From: Madurella fahalii
Taxonomy: Eukaryota > Ascomycota > Sordariomycetes > Sordariales
Direction: 5' to 3'
Length of the DNA: 64,000 nt
Assembly: GCA_029876055.1 (NCBI GenBank)
Contig: CM056876.1
Location: 2,852,001 to 2,916,000, forward strand
The notes under the pieces were generated by a model, which worked only from the letters and a program-made list of their open reading frames with translations, was not told where the DNA came from and did no database searches. Both the position numbers and the translations under genes were made by a program. Below are positions 1 through 10,760 of the stretch, piece after piece. How positions within the stretch are numbered: position 1 is the stretch's first letter; each line of letters starts with the position of its first letter.

Positions 1-204
1 GGCCCGACGCCCCGAAGAAGTGGGGCTGTGTACGGCTCTGGAAAGCCAGCACAAGCGCGGAACCGGTGGGGCACGGGACAATGTGGGGCAACGGTTTGCA
101 TCGGTCGATTGCCCCTCCCCGGACCAACCCGAAATTCAAATGGGTTTGACAAACCATGGCAGCATAGGACAGGACAACATCCAACCGTCCCGGTAGACTT
201 CAAG
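1..204. other. Upstream region of fumarylacetoacetase
   Basis: No gene is visible here. The frame of the downstream gene stays open toward the window edge, but the translated stretch is low-complexity and unlike the family. I therefore read it as promoter and 5' leader. Another gene may lie to the left of the window. Confidence 0.5.
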
Positions 205-1579
205 ATGACGAGCTCATGGGTGCCAGATATTGACCCATCCAGCGACTTCTCGCTGGCCAACATCCCGTTTGGCATCGTGACCACGCCGGACGACTCGGCA
301 CCCCATGTGGCCGTGGCCATCGGCTCTTACGTCCTAGACCTCAAGGTCATTGCCGCCCATTCGGACCTGGCAAGACTCTTTCCCAACATCAATGGCCTCG
401 AAGAGACCTTCTCCCAGCCGACATTGAACGCCTTTGCCCAGCTCGGGCGGGCTGTCCACCGCCAAGTGCGGGGAGGAATCCAGGACCTCCTCTCCACCGA
501 CACCCGATACCCCGAGGTCCTGCGAGACAACGATGAGCTGAGAAAGAGGGCCTTACTACCCCAACGAACCGTCAAGATGCACCTCCCTATGGAAATTGGC
601 GACTACACCGACTTTTATGCGGGCTACCACCACGCCTTCGCCATCGGCGCCATGTTCCGCGGACCCGACAACGCCCTCCAGCCAAACTACCTGCACCTGC
701 CCGTCGGCTACCACGGCCGAGCGTCGAGCGTCGTCGTCTCGGGCACGCCGGTCCGCCGGCCGACCGGCCAGATGTTGCTGGAGGGCAAGCAGGCCCCCGT
801 CACGGGGCCCTCGCGCAAACTGGACTTCGAACTCGAGCTGGGGTGTTTCATGGCGCGGGGCAACGACATGGGGCGGCCCATTGGCGCGGCGGAGGCAGAG
901 GAGCACATCTTTGGCTACGTGCTCCTGAACGACTGGAGCGCCAGGGATATCCAGGCGTGGGAGTATGTCCCGCTGGGCCCGTTCAACGGCAAGAACTTTG
1001 CGACGACCATCAGCGCGTGGGTGGTGCTTGCCGACGCGCTGGAGCCGTTCAGGGCTAGAGGGATTGAGAACAAGACGGAGCTGCAGGGGTATTTGAAGGA
1101 GGCGAGGGACGAGAACGTGTTCGATATCCGGCTCGAGGTGGATTTAACGAGTGAGTCCGGCCCGCCCGGTCTTGCGTTGCTTATCCGTGCGCTCTTGGTA
1201 GGATGAAGGGCTAACGCTGTGTTTAACTTTTCCTCCCGGTTCAGCGGCCGAGGGCGACACTACCACCATTAGCTGCACCAACTCCAAAAACCTGATTTGG
1301 TCGTTCCCCCAGATGATTGCCCACCACACGCTCGGCGGTTGCCCGATGCGAACGGGCGACTTACTCGGCTCCGGGACCATCAGCGGGCCCGGCGGCCTTG
1401 ACAAGCCCGGCAGCTTGATGGAGATGACAAAGAATGGCAAGCTGGAGGTTTTGTTAGCCGGAATGGATGCCCGGACGTTTCTCAAAGACGGCGATACCGT
1501 GACGCTGCGCGGGTCTTGTGGCGCTGACGGGGCTAGAGTTGGGTTTGGTGAGTGCAAGGGGAAGGTGTATTGTATGTAG
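205..1579 (+). CDS. fahA: Fumarylacetoacetase (last step of tyrosine degradation)
   Basis: Hydrolyses fumarylacetoacetate to fumarate and acetoacetate in the cytosol, ending phenylalanine/tyrosine catabolism. Exons are 205-1150 and 1245-1579, giving 426 residues, the usual family length. The 94-base intron starts GTGAGT and carries a CTAAC branch site. The N-terminal SH3-like part spans about residues 15-120 and the catalytic FAH fold follows. Visible family motifs are IGDYTDFY with D136, the catalytic-base candidate H143 in YHH, the metal-ligand FELELG, NDWSARDIQAWEY and the late HTLGGCPMRTGDLLGSGTISG. The ATG at 205 was chosen because MTSSWVPDIDPSSDFSL matches family N-termini, while upstream codons do not. 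No homogentisate dioxygenase or maleylacetoacetate isomerase gene is adjacent in the window; one could lie to the left. Confidence 0.95.
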
Positions 1580-2051
1580 GATAGAGCAGTCTGAGGTGAT
1601 GCTGGCGATTCGATATCAGAGCGAAAAGGCACCCTACCTGATCCAATGCAGCTGCTTGCATGTCATTTTCCGCATTTTTAAAACAGAAACATGCGCAAAA
1701 TGTGCAATTGATCAAAGAACATGCCTTTCGCCAAGTCGTTCCCCACAGGGCAGAAGAAGACACGGACATCCCCGCTTCGATGGCGCTCTCCGCAATGCCC
1801 GGGCACAGACTGGGCCAAGCCACCTCGAACCGCCATCCAATCCCTCGAGAGCAAGCAAGGTGGAGAGGCAGGTGAGCATCACGTGGCTCTCCACCGAGGG
1901 CTGTTGCAAGTGGAACAAGTGGAACAGTGTCTGGCACTGACAAGCGTCGCTGCTCTTTCAGCTGGCACGCTGTCAGAAAAAATTCCGCTGGGCTGGCGAC
2001 CGGGAGAGAGCATCGCAGGGTCGAGGCTGTGTCCCAACGCCCTCCGTGCTC
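1580..2051. other. Intergenic, 3' of fahA and promoter of the Zn2Cys6 gene
   Basis: About 470 bases without a convincing gene. Several short open frames overlap on both strands with no recognisable domain and are probably chance. Confidence 0.5.
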
Positions 2052-4932
2052 ATGGACCAGCTCGAAACACAGGTCAGCGATTTACGCTCCTTCTTGGGCC
2101 AGGCTCCGCCTGCGCCAGAGGTCGTGTCGCCGCACGACATCGCCTATTCTCCCGCTGGTCCACTTCGCGCTAGCAGTCACCACTCGTCGCTTTCCGCCCC
2201 CGGAGACAATTCCGCACCGCAGCCCCCGTCTCCCGTCGACTCCCGCGTCAGCACCACTGGGGCGGCGAAGAGGAGGGCGGACGACGGGGATGGCGAGGCG
2301 GTTGCCAAGCAGCAGCGGAGCAAGCGAAATAGAGTAGGCCCCCGGTTGTCTGGTTATGCTTTGGTTGGCTCCCGTGCCGCTTCCGCCGGATTGCTAACGT
2401 TGGTCGCTCGGTAGTATATATCGATTGCTTGGTACGCCCTATCCCGGCCCCGACACATGTAGATAGGTGCAAAGCGGAATGGAACGTGCTGCTGTTGCCC
2501 CTTGCCGCATCGCATTTTTTCCCGCAGCAACCTCACATACCTTACCTGCACCCGGCAGCCCCTCTCCCCTCTGAAGGTCACTCATTTCTAACCGCCCTCG
2601 TCGAACCTCCCACAGTAACGAGTGCAAGCGTCGCAAGATCAAATGCAACGGCCAGACACCATGTCAGCGATGCGGTCACCTCAATCTGCAATGTCTCTAC
2701 GCGCCCAATTGCTGCTCCAGCTTCAAGGACTCGGACGAGTTCCGCCAAATGGCGGACCAGGTTAAGCAGCTGCAGGAACAGGTCGACACGCTCTTCAACA
2801 GCATGAATGCCCTGCGCCAGGAGACGCTCCGGCCCTCCCTGATACGTGACCGCTCTCTCGCGCCGGCCTCGGCCACCGCCACGCCCTCGCCGTCGAGCTC
2901 CTCGTCCTTCGCTGTTCCGTCCAAGCCCCCGCTCCCTTTCAGAGTGCCCCAGTCCTTCCACGGACCCACCAGCACGGGCTTCACAGTCGACGTCGCCAAG
3001 AACACCCTTCGCAGGATGGGCTATTCAGGGGTGCCCGATATCCACGAGGAAGGCGGCCCGCAGCCGGACACAACATCGCTCGCGTCCCCCGCGATAACGC
3101 CCGCAATCCCGCCATCTACCCTGCCAAGTCCTCAGGATCCGATCTGGGAATTTGACGAAAGCGAAATGCTGCGCTTGTGCAAGATCTATGAGGAGGAAGT
3201 CGGCACCATGTATCCCGTCATCGAGATCAGCCCCATCATCGAGCATGCTAGGACCACGGCCGCGTGGATGGACGCTAAACGGAAGGGTTTGGTACCGCCT
3301 CATGTGCGTGAACTGAACCTGTTGGACACCGATACGTTGCTGCTTAAGGTTGTCCTGTGTTGTGCTCTAGCCGTACAGGAGCACGCCAACAGCGCCAAGG
3401 CCGTCAGGCTCTACGACAGCATCCAGCCGATCGTCGACAAGATGCTGATGACTGAGCCTGCCGATGTGAGCAGGATACCGTTTCTCGCCCTGTGCGCGGG
3501 ATACCGGTATCTCTCCAACGACGAGATCTTGTCGTGGCGTGTCATAGGCCAAGTCGCCAGAATGTGTCTGGAGCTGGGCCTGCACCGAAGGGAAGGTCTG
3601 GAGCAGATCGCCGATCCTCTTGTGCGCAGGAATGCGCTGCATACGTTTTGGTCGGCATACGTGCTGGACCGTCGATGGAGCTTCAGCACGGGCTTGCCGT
3701 TCGTATGTCACGACGACAAGATCGACCCCAAGCTGCCATACCCGGTAAGACGGAAGCGATCACCCCGAGGCACTATATGCCCACCCCGCTAACCCTTCTC
3801 TAGGAGGATTATCCGTTCATGGTGGCAATGATTGGGTATTCTAAGCTCGGGGCCAAGATCTGGAAACTGATAGATTACTTTGAGCCTGCTGTAACCCGAG
3901 AACTGAAAGCTCGTGACTTTGAGGAGCTCGACCGCGAGATTATGGCCTGGTATATGAGCATACCAGAGGCGATCCGAACCGATCCGCTAGAGGGGGACGT
4001 CATGCCGGTGCCGGCAGGTCCTTCGTACGACCTCCAGCGGCTGCGGCTGTGGACCCGGCTGAGACTGAATCAGGTTCGTTCTCACCGCATCACCACACCT
4101 TAGTCTGCGTGACCGGCCTCCTTACTCCTTCTAGGTTCGCATATGGCTGTACACGCCCGTCTTGCACAGCGCCACTAGCATAGTGGAGAACGCGCAGCTC
4201 GCGCAAAAGGTGGTAGATCTGGCGAAGGGAACCATCCGATTGCTCACGCACCTGAACAACAAGACGGACCTGTACCAACGCAGCCAGGTGTTTTACCACC
4301 AGTTTTTGACATCATCGATTGCCGTGCTGTTTCTAGCATCGACCCATGCGCCTCTACAGTTCAGCGCCAAGTGCCGCGACGAGTTTTACATGGCGCTAGA
4401 CCTCGTCAAGAACATGTCTTCCCGGTCCTGGGTCTCGCAGCGCCTGTGGCGCACGATCCGCTCCCTAAAGGCGTTTGCGCCCAAAGTAGGCCTAGAAGAA
4501 GACAGCTCGCAGCAGCGAATGCCTACGGGGAGCGGGACGGCCTTTCCGGCGACGCAGTCGCTTGACGGGAGAATGAGCGGTAGCCACAGCCCCGGGTCAG
4601 GCCCGGCAGGTCCTTCAGACTACAACGCTGCGAGTCGGTCGGGCAGCATAGGAATGCCTGCGACGGGCCTCTCGGCGCTCACCCCGGCTGCGCTTCAAAT
4701 GCAGCAGCAAGCTGCCGATGACCAGAGCAACGGCTTGCGGTTGCACAGCGAAATGTCGCGCATCTGGGAATACATCGGCATGAACTGCGTCCAGGGGATG
4801 GGAAGCCCCGTGGGTACCCCAGCCGACATGTCCTCAGGACACGGCGGGCTTGGCGCTGCCGGGTTTGGCGGCGATGGGGTGCCCATGCAAAGCGGCGGCG
4901 GCGTTTATCAACACATGAAGGACATGTTATGA
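2052..4932 (+). CDS. Zn2Cys6 transcription factor with fungal-specific TF domain
   Basis: Predicted nuclear regulator of 831 residues. Exons: 2052-2333, 2415-2431, 2616-3744, 3804-4073, 4135-4932; all junctions are GT-AG and the frame is kept. The binuclear cluster is C100-x2-C103-x6-C110-x5-C116-x2-C119-x6-C126. It is preceded by a basic KRNR stretch and followed by a short coiled coil (QVKQLQEQVDTLFNSM). The first Cys codon is split across the junction of the 17-base exon, so misplacing that exon destroys the DNA-binding domain. The central fungal_trans region runs from about residue 240 to 520 (LALCAGYRYLSNDEILSWR, then MCLELGLHR). The C-terminus is rich in Gly, Ser and Gln. The pathway controlled is not evident. 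Lying next to fahA is no proof of a link. Confidence 0.9.
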
Positions 4933-5389
4933 ACGGCATCCAATCCGAGCTTGAATACTCTGGATCCGAGCTGCCTGTTCTTTGGCCCAGCACCTAGACC
5001 CGGCCTTGGGTTATCCTACCGCACAGTCATACCGAACCCCGTCGCTGCCTACAGCATCATGCCAAGCGATTAGTGGCCCTGTTCCCAGCCACTTCGTCCT
5101 CACTTCTCAGGTCCAATGGCACGTTCTGTACCTCCGTGAGTCAAGCGGTGCTCCGAGTCAAGAGTCAAACATAACCTGTGGTGAGGCGGGTAGTCGAGCA
5201 TTAAATAGCACTAGCGGCCAGCACTCTCAATTGACCGGCCACACCCATCCTGAAAAGATGTGTAACCTGATGCCATCAGTTTGCCCAGAACCGCAACGGG
5301 CCAAATACACCCTTTTGTCACCAACAACCACAGCTTTGTGTTCCAAAGGCCGTCCCGTGCCGTCGGTATCGGCGACACCCTTATCAACA
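4933..5389. other. Intergenic before the F-box gene
   Basis: The F-box reading frame is open upstream to 4982, but that stretch lacks domain signals and is likely 5' leader. Nothing else is recognised. Confidence 0.5.
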
Positions 5390-6796
5390 ATGCCGTCATC
5401 ACCATCCTCCTCCCTCTTCCCATCGCTCCCCCTCGAACTCCTCCTAGAGATAACGGCCCTCCTCGACTACGGCTCCATCCTCCGCCTCTCCCTCACCTGC
5501 CGCTCGTTCCAGCAGCGCCTCGACCCGGCCACCGTCTGCCCCGCCCGCTCTAGGATCGCCTTCTACCAGCACGCCGAGCGCCACTTTGCCCAGCACGCGG
5601 CGAGGCTCGTCTGCTACCGGTGCTTCCGCTTCCTGGACCCGGCGCAGTTCTCGGACCTGCAGCGCCGCGGCCGCCGCGGCAAGTTCAGCTCCCACCCGGG
5701 CGAGCAGGCCAAGCGCTTCTGCTGGGACTGCGGCGTGCGCCGCGGCCTGTACACGCACGGGGGCCGCGTGCGCAAGGGGGGCATGCGCTACGAGATTTGC
5801 GCGCGCTGCGACGAGGCGACGGTCGAGAGCCGCGCGTGCAGGTTCGCCCAGAGCAAGCCGGCTGCCGGTGAGGGCGCCGATGCCGGCGCTGAGGCGGCGC
5901 TGGTGGTCCTGCGGGACTGCTCGCGCCGCGACGACATGCGCCCGCGCAGGACGTCCGCCCTCGAGAGGCTGCCCGCCCACGTCCTGGAGAGGGTCATGCG
6001 CATGCTGGGCTACGAGGACCTGCGGGCGCTCAAGCGCGCGAGCAGGTACCTGAGAGAAGTTGTGGATCCGGTCAAGCACAGCGCCGATGTCCATGGCGCG
6101 TGGCGGTTCGTCAGGGAGAGGCTGAGGAAGGGCGCCGGCGAGCGGATCCGCGGAGACCCGCCCCTCGCGTGCTTTGGGTGTTTCCGGGTCAGGAGCAAGC
6201 GCCACTTCTCCCGGCAGCAGCACGATGTTTCTTCGCCGTCGGGGCGGAGGGAGGGTTGGAGGCGGCGGTGCTGGGAGTGCCTGAGGAGGTTCTACCACCC
6301 TGTTCTGGCGGACGTGGAGGCTAGGGAGAGGTTTAACCGGCAGGTGTTGTGTGCGAGGTGTAAGTGTCTGCGGTATGTGGACGAGGATTGTGTTGGGTGC
6401 GTGGGCGTAAACGACTTTTGGGACGGAGCAGAGAGCCTTGCGGATTGGTTCGAGGCCGCTGCCGTCAGCGCGAACAGCGAGGCACTACCCGCCCAGGACG
6501 ACGACGTCTGGGACGAAGGGATCGGGCTATGGCTGGACAATGTTGGCTTTGGGGAGGGGGACTCTTCTCGCCGCGAAGACAACGCCAGCAAGCCTGAGCC
6601 TGCGTCGACCGGCGGCGGCGGCTCAGAGGGAGGCGGTTCCAGCGCGAGTTCGGCCCCGTCCTCACGGCAACATCTAGGGCACTTTTCGATAAACGATGTT
6701 TCGCATATCTCGGTAAAAAGGGACAATGGGGAAGGCCCGTCTAGTGTGCCGCTATGGCAAGAGGGTCATACGGAAAACCGCAGTGCCGTCGCTTGA
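5390..6796 (+). CDS. Double F-box protein with repeated CxxC modules
   Basis: Intronless, 468 residues from the ATG at 5390, which directly precedes the first F-box. F-box proteins link targets to SCF ubiquitin ligase through Skp1. The protein contains the same module twice. Module 1 has an F-box at about 11-47, then C75xxC78, C111xxC114 and C137xxC140. Module 2 has an F-box at about 190-227, then C261xxC264, C294xxC297 and C321xxC324, with a further CxxC at 334-337. The matched pairs read CYRC/CFGC, CWDC/CWEC and CARC/CARC. The spacing suggests a zinc-binding substrate domain after each F-box. The C-terminus (about 345-468) is acidic, then Ser/Gly-rich, and looks disordered. Codon use in the first module is strongly GC-biased. 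The substrate is unknown. Confidence 0.8.
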   Translation: MPSSPSSSLFPSLPLELLLEITALLDYGSILRLSLTCRSFQQRLDPATVCPARSRIAFYQHAERHFAQHAARLVCYRCFRFLDPAQFSDLQRRGRRGKFSSHPGEQAKRFCWDCGVRRGLYTHGGRVRKGGMRYEICARCDEATVESRACRFAQSKPAAGEGADAGAEAALVVLRDCSRRDDMRPRRTSALERLPAHVLERVMRMLGYEDLRALKRASRYLREVVDPVKHSADVHGAWRFVRERLRKGAGERIRGDPPLACFGCFRVRSKRHFSRQQHDVSSPSGRREGWRRRCWECLRRFYHPVLADVEARERFNRQVLCARCKCLRYVDEDCVGCVGVNDFWDGAESLADWFEAAAVSANSEALPAQDDDVWDEGIGLWLDNVGFGEGDSSRREDNASKPEPASTGGGGSEGGGSSASSAPSSRQHLGHFSINDVSHISVKRDNGEGPSSVPLWQEGHTENRSAVA

Positions 6797-6827
6797 AACA
6801 TGATAGCTATACATAGTGTAATCAATA

Positions 6828-7615
6828 TGTTATTATTCTTATTATCCCCCGCCTATCCTTATAGGGTGTACCTGTTGTTCTACCTCTATATACATCGGAA
6901 AACCGTACTGTATAAACCGGGTAACAGACCTATATCAGCAAATACTCAGAAAAGAACGTAGAAAAAAAGCCAGTTACTTGCAAAGAAAGTAGGGTATAGT
7001 ATAAGCCTTGAAAACTCCTGACCTTCGGCTACGGCTTCAGCTCGGCCGCTTCCTCTTCTCGACTTCCTCAGCCTTTAATTAACTCAAGCCCCCTGACTAG
7101 GTTATATTCAATCAAGCGGCCCGAATCTATCAGCCGACCTGAACTCCCCCTTAATAGCCATTGGTTCCAGGACTCTTGACCCTGTAATCTAAAACTCAGG
7201 TCCAGGTGGGTACAGATTTCGGTTCTTGGTTTGACTCTAGGCTTCGGTTGTATGGGCACCAGACAACAAGGTGCTCTACTGTTTTCCGGTTTTCCCAACA
7301 AATATAGTAGGGAATAAATATAGTAGGGAGTAGGGAAGTCTGGAGCCTGGGGTCTGATAGGAAGTCCCGAAGGTCCACGGTCCCTGTACGGGTTTGAACT
7401 GGTCGGGAGCTTTGGGCTTGTTCGATCCTGGTGCTTCTGTAGCGTCTTTCGCTAGGGGTAAGCCTGGGGGTCTTCATCGACTGGCCTGGTAGGTTGGCGT
7501 CCGGCTTGCTTTTTCCAACGGCTCTCCCACGCCCAGCTTAACACCTCATCTACTGTACGCCCTTCCTATGGCTCTTCATGACCCTGATCTTACCCCGGCT
7601 CTAGCCCTGTGTAAA
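6828..7615 (-). mobile_element. Degraded 3' end of a Tad-like LINE retrotransposon (copy 1)
   Basis: Minus-strand translation of about 7255-7310 gives the Cys-His motif CWENRKTVEHLVVWC. This resembles the C-x-ET-x2-H-x4-C motif that follows reverse transcriptase/RNase H in fungal Tad-type LINEs. The stretch is clearly related to 22612-23470 over several hundred bases, with many transitions. Stop codons are frequent and no intact frame remains, so this is a dead 5'-truncated copy. No target-site duplication could be assigned. Confidence 0.6.
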
Positions 7616-10195
7616 CACTATTCGGTAAACTGAATAATTAGTATAGACAAAAAAGATTTTTTTTTTTTTTCCGATGCAGTACCCTGCGTTGTCGTGGCAC
7701 TATGACCCTCCCGTTCGTCTGACTACCTACGGAGGGCTCGGATCAGGCTCTGTTCCAATCGGCGGCCACGATCCGCACGGTCGTCGTCTCCTAATAGGGT
7801 CTGAAACGAATAAACGTTTTGAGACAGATTTTCTGCGCAGAGCCGTGCAGTCGATATATCGTCATTGGGGTGTATAAATCAAACGCTGATGAACAATAGC
7901 TACTTGACCGCCTGCGGACTGTGGCCACATAAGCAATAAAGACTTGACCATCTAGTTGATATTGTTTTTCTCGCATTCAATGGCAGATAATTGTCTCGTT
8001 CCTGAGTGTTGGCCACGACACCGAGTCTAAGGTAATTTACTCACAGCAGCTACGCTTCCCGAATACCGCACCACCGCACAATACGCCATGAACGTGATGC
8101 TTACGTTGCTCAAAACAACAGCAGCATCGCGTTTCAGGCTCACCGATATCCAAACAATCCTTACTACCAGGAATTGCACATTCTGTGGCGAGTTCAGCGG
8201 TCTTGTCTTACTTCCTCCTCTCTAGGGATGCCGCTTCTCCTGTCTTGAAAAAGCTCCCGGGTTTGAAGTCTATGCTGTCCCTAAGCGGGGAAGGACGAGG
8301 GTCAAGAACAGGAAAAAGAAAAAGAAGCTTGCTGATGCCCTGCGGAGGGTCCCTGTGCCCTTACGAGAAAAACCCCAGCGACCAATAGCACGGGGATTTT
8401 GCTCGACCTCTTTATGGTTACAACAACATTGCTACATGTCGACTTGCCCGCGACAGAACCTAGCATCCAGCACGGCGTGCGTTGCACAGGGTGTCAAATT
8501 TCGTTCGAGAATGACTCGCGGATGAGAGGAATTTTGACGTTTTGTGGTTTGAACCCCGAGCTCCGAGACCGCGTCTACTCTCTTGAGCGGTACGTGGAGC
8601 ACGTTTGGTGGTGCTGAGAGGCCCAGGTTTTGTAAGAGGCTAGCCGCGGAGGAACGATACCTGCCAGGGCCCCGTCGAGTGCTATCAACCCCCGGGGGGG
8701 GGGGGATGCGCCTTGAGAGAGGACGATTGAGTGATACCAGCGAGGATTCTGAGCCGCCGGAGTGAAGAGGACCCGAGACGACAGAATCGTAATGGTTCAT
8801 TATCTCCAAGTCACTCATGCTAAAGGGGAGGGGGAGAGGGGGACTTGTCACTGCCGCAATATTGCCCTGAACTAATTAGAAAGCACGCTCCGGCAAACTG
8901 CGAGGCGTCGGTCCTAACCAGGCGCCCGCACGGCGATGCAAAGCAGTTAGTACTTATTAGGAAATATTTCCTTCTTCGCTCGTTGCGTCTACATCCGCCG
9001 TAATTTCAAAGTTCTCTTCGTGCAGGTGAATCATCATTCCCACGGGACAGTTTGAGGTGAAATCAAGAGCATTGGGGTTCCAGGGAGAAGTGTGCCTTGT
9101 AGGTGGACCGTCGACCAGGAGTCTTGCCGTTCTATCCGGGCCCCGGCTCCCAGCGTCGCTCAATAGCCGTCTCGCTGCCAATCGATACATTTCCCACCCA
9201 CAATGCAATTGGCTGATCATCCTTCAACCAGATAGCGGCTGCAAACACCCACCAATAGGTGAACTGTAGCGCCGTAGATACCCTTGAGTTGATTTTGTTT
9301 CCGCAGAATCCTCTACACAGCAACCCGGGCTTACGATCTCATCGGTCCAACCAAGGCAAGTTACCTTACTCGTGGATAGCCCGGCGGGTAACTTTAACCT
9401 TACCCGCACATGTGCTTGTATGTGAACGGAAGCACAGGAATAATCAGACCAAATGTGTGCCGCACGTAAGTGGCTTATTCTGTCTAACGGCCCATGGGGT
9501 AAATGTCCGGGCCACGAAAGGAGATGCGTCGAGGGCTGCCCAACGGCGTGGTTCCGGTGACCAATCCTGGACCGTTGTGCTGGCCTTGCGCCTCACGCCG
9601 CAAAGCGCTTGGTTGCAGCGCCCCCCTGCCGGGACCTCGGTCCCTGGAATTTCTCGATTCTCCACTATATTTAGCCTTTGACCCTGCGCTAATCCTCGGC
9701 CTGGTAAAAGGATCTCAACTGGCGTAGTTCCGTGGCCACTGCTTCGAGGACGGATCCCGGCAGGAGAGAACCCACTATGTAAGATATGCTCAGACGGAGA
9801 CCTAGCTGTTGCCGATATATTGACAGATGATGTTTGATGCTGTGTGGTTTTTGCCGTCACCGCGCAGAGAGACGGGAACAGACTCGCATGGGCGCAAGTT
9901 TGGACTAATTAATGACCTTTAGCTTTAGTGCCCGCTGCTAGCGACCATGACAAGCAGGATCCATCTTTCCCATCAACTCCGCTAATCTCGCGTCCGCGGA
10001 CCCCGAATCTAGTGCACGCCAAGAGAGGGAATCACACCGTCTTACTTTTTTGCAGCATCCTTTAGTGGGTAATGTGAGCGAATCTGTTTACACTACACTA
10101 CTGAAGGTAGTAATATAAGAAAGCCGGCCTCATCTCGATCGATCGGCTCCACCCTGGCTAAGTCGCCAACCTCAACCAAGGAGCGTTACGGCACC
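7616..10195. other. Gene-poor intergenic region
   Basis: About 2.6 kb with only short open frames on both strands and no recognised domain. It contains a T13 run at about 7657 and a G-run at about 8694. I see no tRNA, rRNA or transposon ends. Confidence 0.4.
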
Positions 10196-10760
10196 ATGAA
10201 GTTCACCACTCTCCTCGCGACCGCCCTCCTCCCGGCCGGCCTCCTGGCCGCTCCCGTTGTCGAAGACGTGTCGGACATCACTCCTCGCAGCGACGCGGCT
10301 AGCGACCCCAGCGAGCTCTTCCAGCGTGGATCGCGGGTATGCGCTATTGTCGGCGGCGCATCCAGGGTGAACTGCCGCGCCGGCCCCAGCACCAAGTACA
10401 GGGTCGAGGCCTCCCTTAGTAGGAATTCCAGATGGGAGTTCCACTGTGTCCGGAGCGGCCAATGCGTCACCATCAACGGGTTCAGGAACTGGTAAGAGAA
10501 AAAAAAAAAAGGCATCATCGAGACAGGCCCATGGCTAACGACAACTCTTTCCCAGCGGCTGGCATTACATGACAGCAAGGGGTAACAACGGCTGCTACGT
10601 CAACGGCCACTACACCGACTCCCAATGCACATTCAGTACGTGGTTCCCACATCCCCATCGACCGCATCGCTATTCAAAGAAATGTCTACTAACTGACCGG
10701 CTCACTACAGGGAACCTTGGGGACTGCGAAGATGATAAGGTTGCAGACCCATTCTTTTAA
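10196..10760 (+). CDS. Small secreted cysteine-rich SH3-like protein
   Basis: Exons 10196-10491, 10556-10635 and 10711-10760 encode 141 residues. A signal peptide (MKFTTLLATALLPAGLLA) ends near residue 18. The mature part has eight cysteines (C49, C60, C84, C90, C99, C112, C123, C131), suggesting four disulfides. The segment VNCRAGPSTKYRVEASL, the later GQCVTINGFRNCGWHY and the C-terminal CYVNGHYTDSQC match the pattern of fungal secreted bacterial-type SH3 (SH3b) proteins. Such domains bind cell-wall glycans in other families; here the ligand is unknown. The gene sits alone between long non-coding stretches, a common setting for effector-like genes. The splice sites are clean and the cysteine pattern runs across both junctions, which supports the model. 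Confidence 0.8.

Noticed and set aside
4982..5389. N-terminal extension of the F-box protein
   Set aside because: No domain or conserved feature; the ATG at 5390 directly precedes the F-box.
8690..8706. G-run as a possible quadruplex
   Set aside because: A single homopolymer run without the four spaced G-tracts needed; could be a sequencing artefact.
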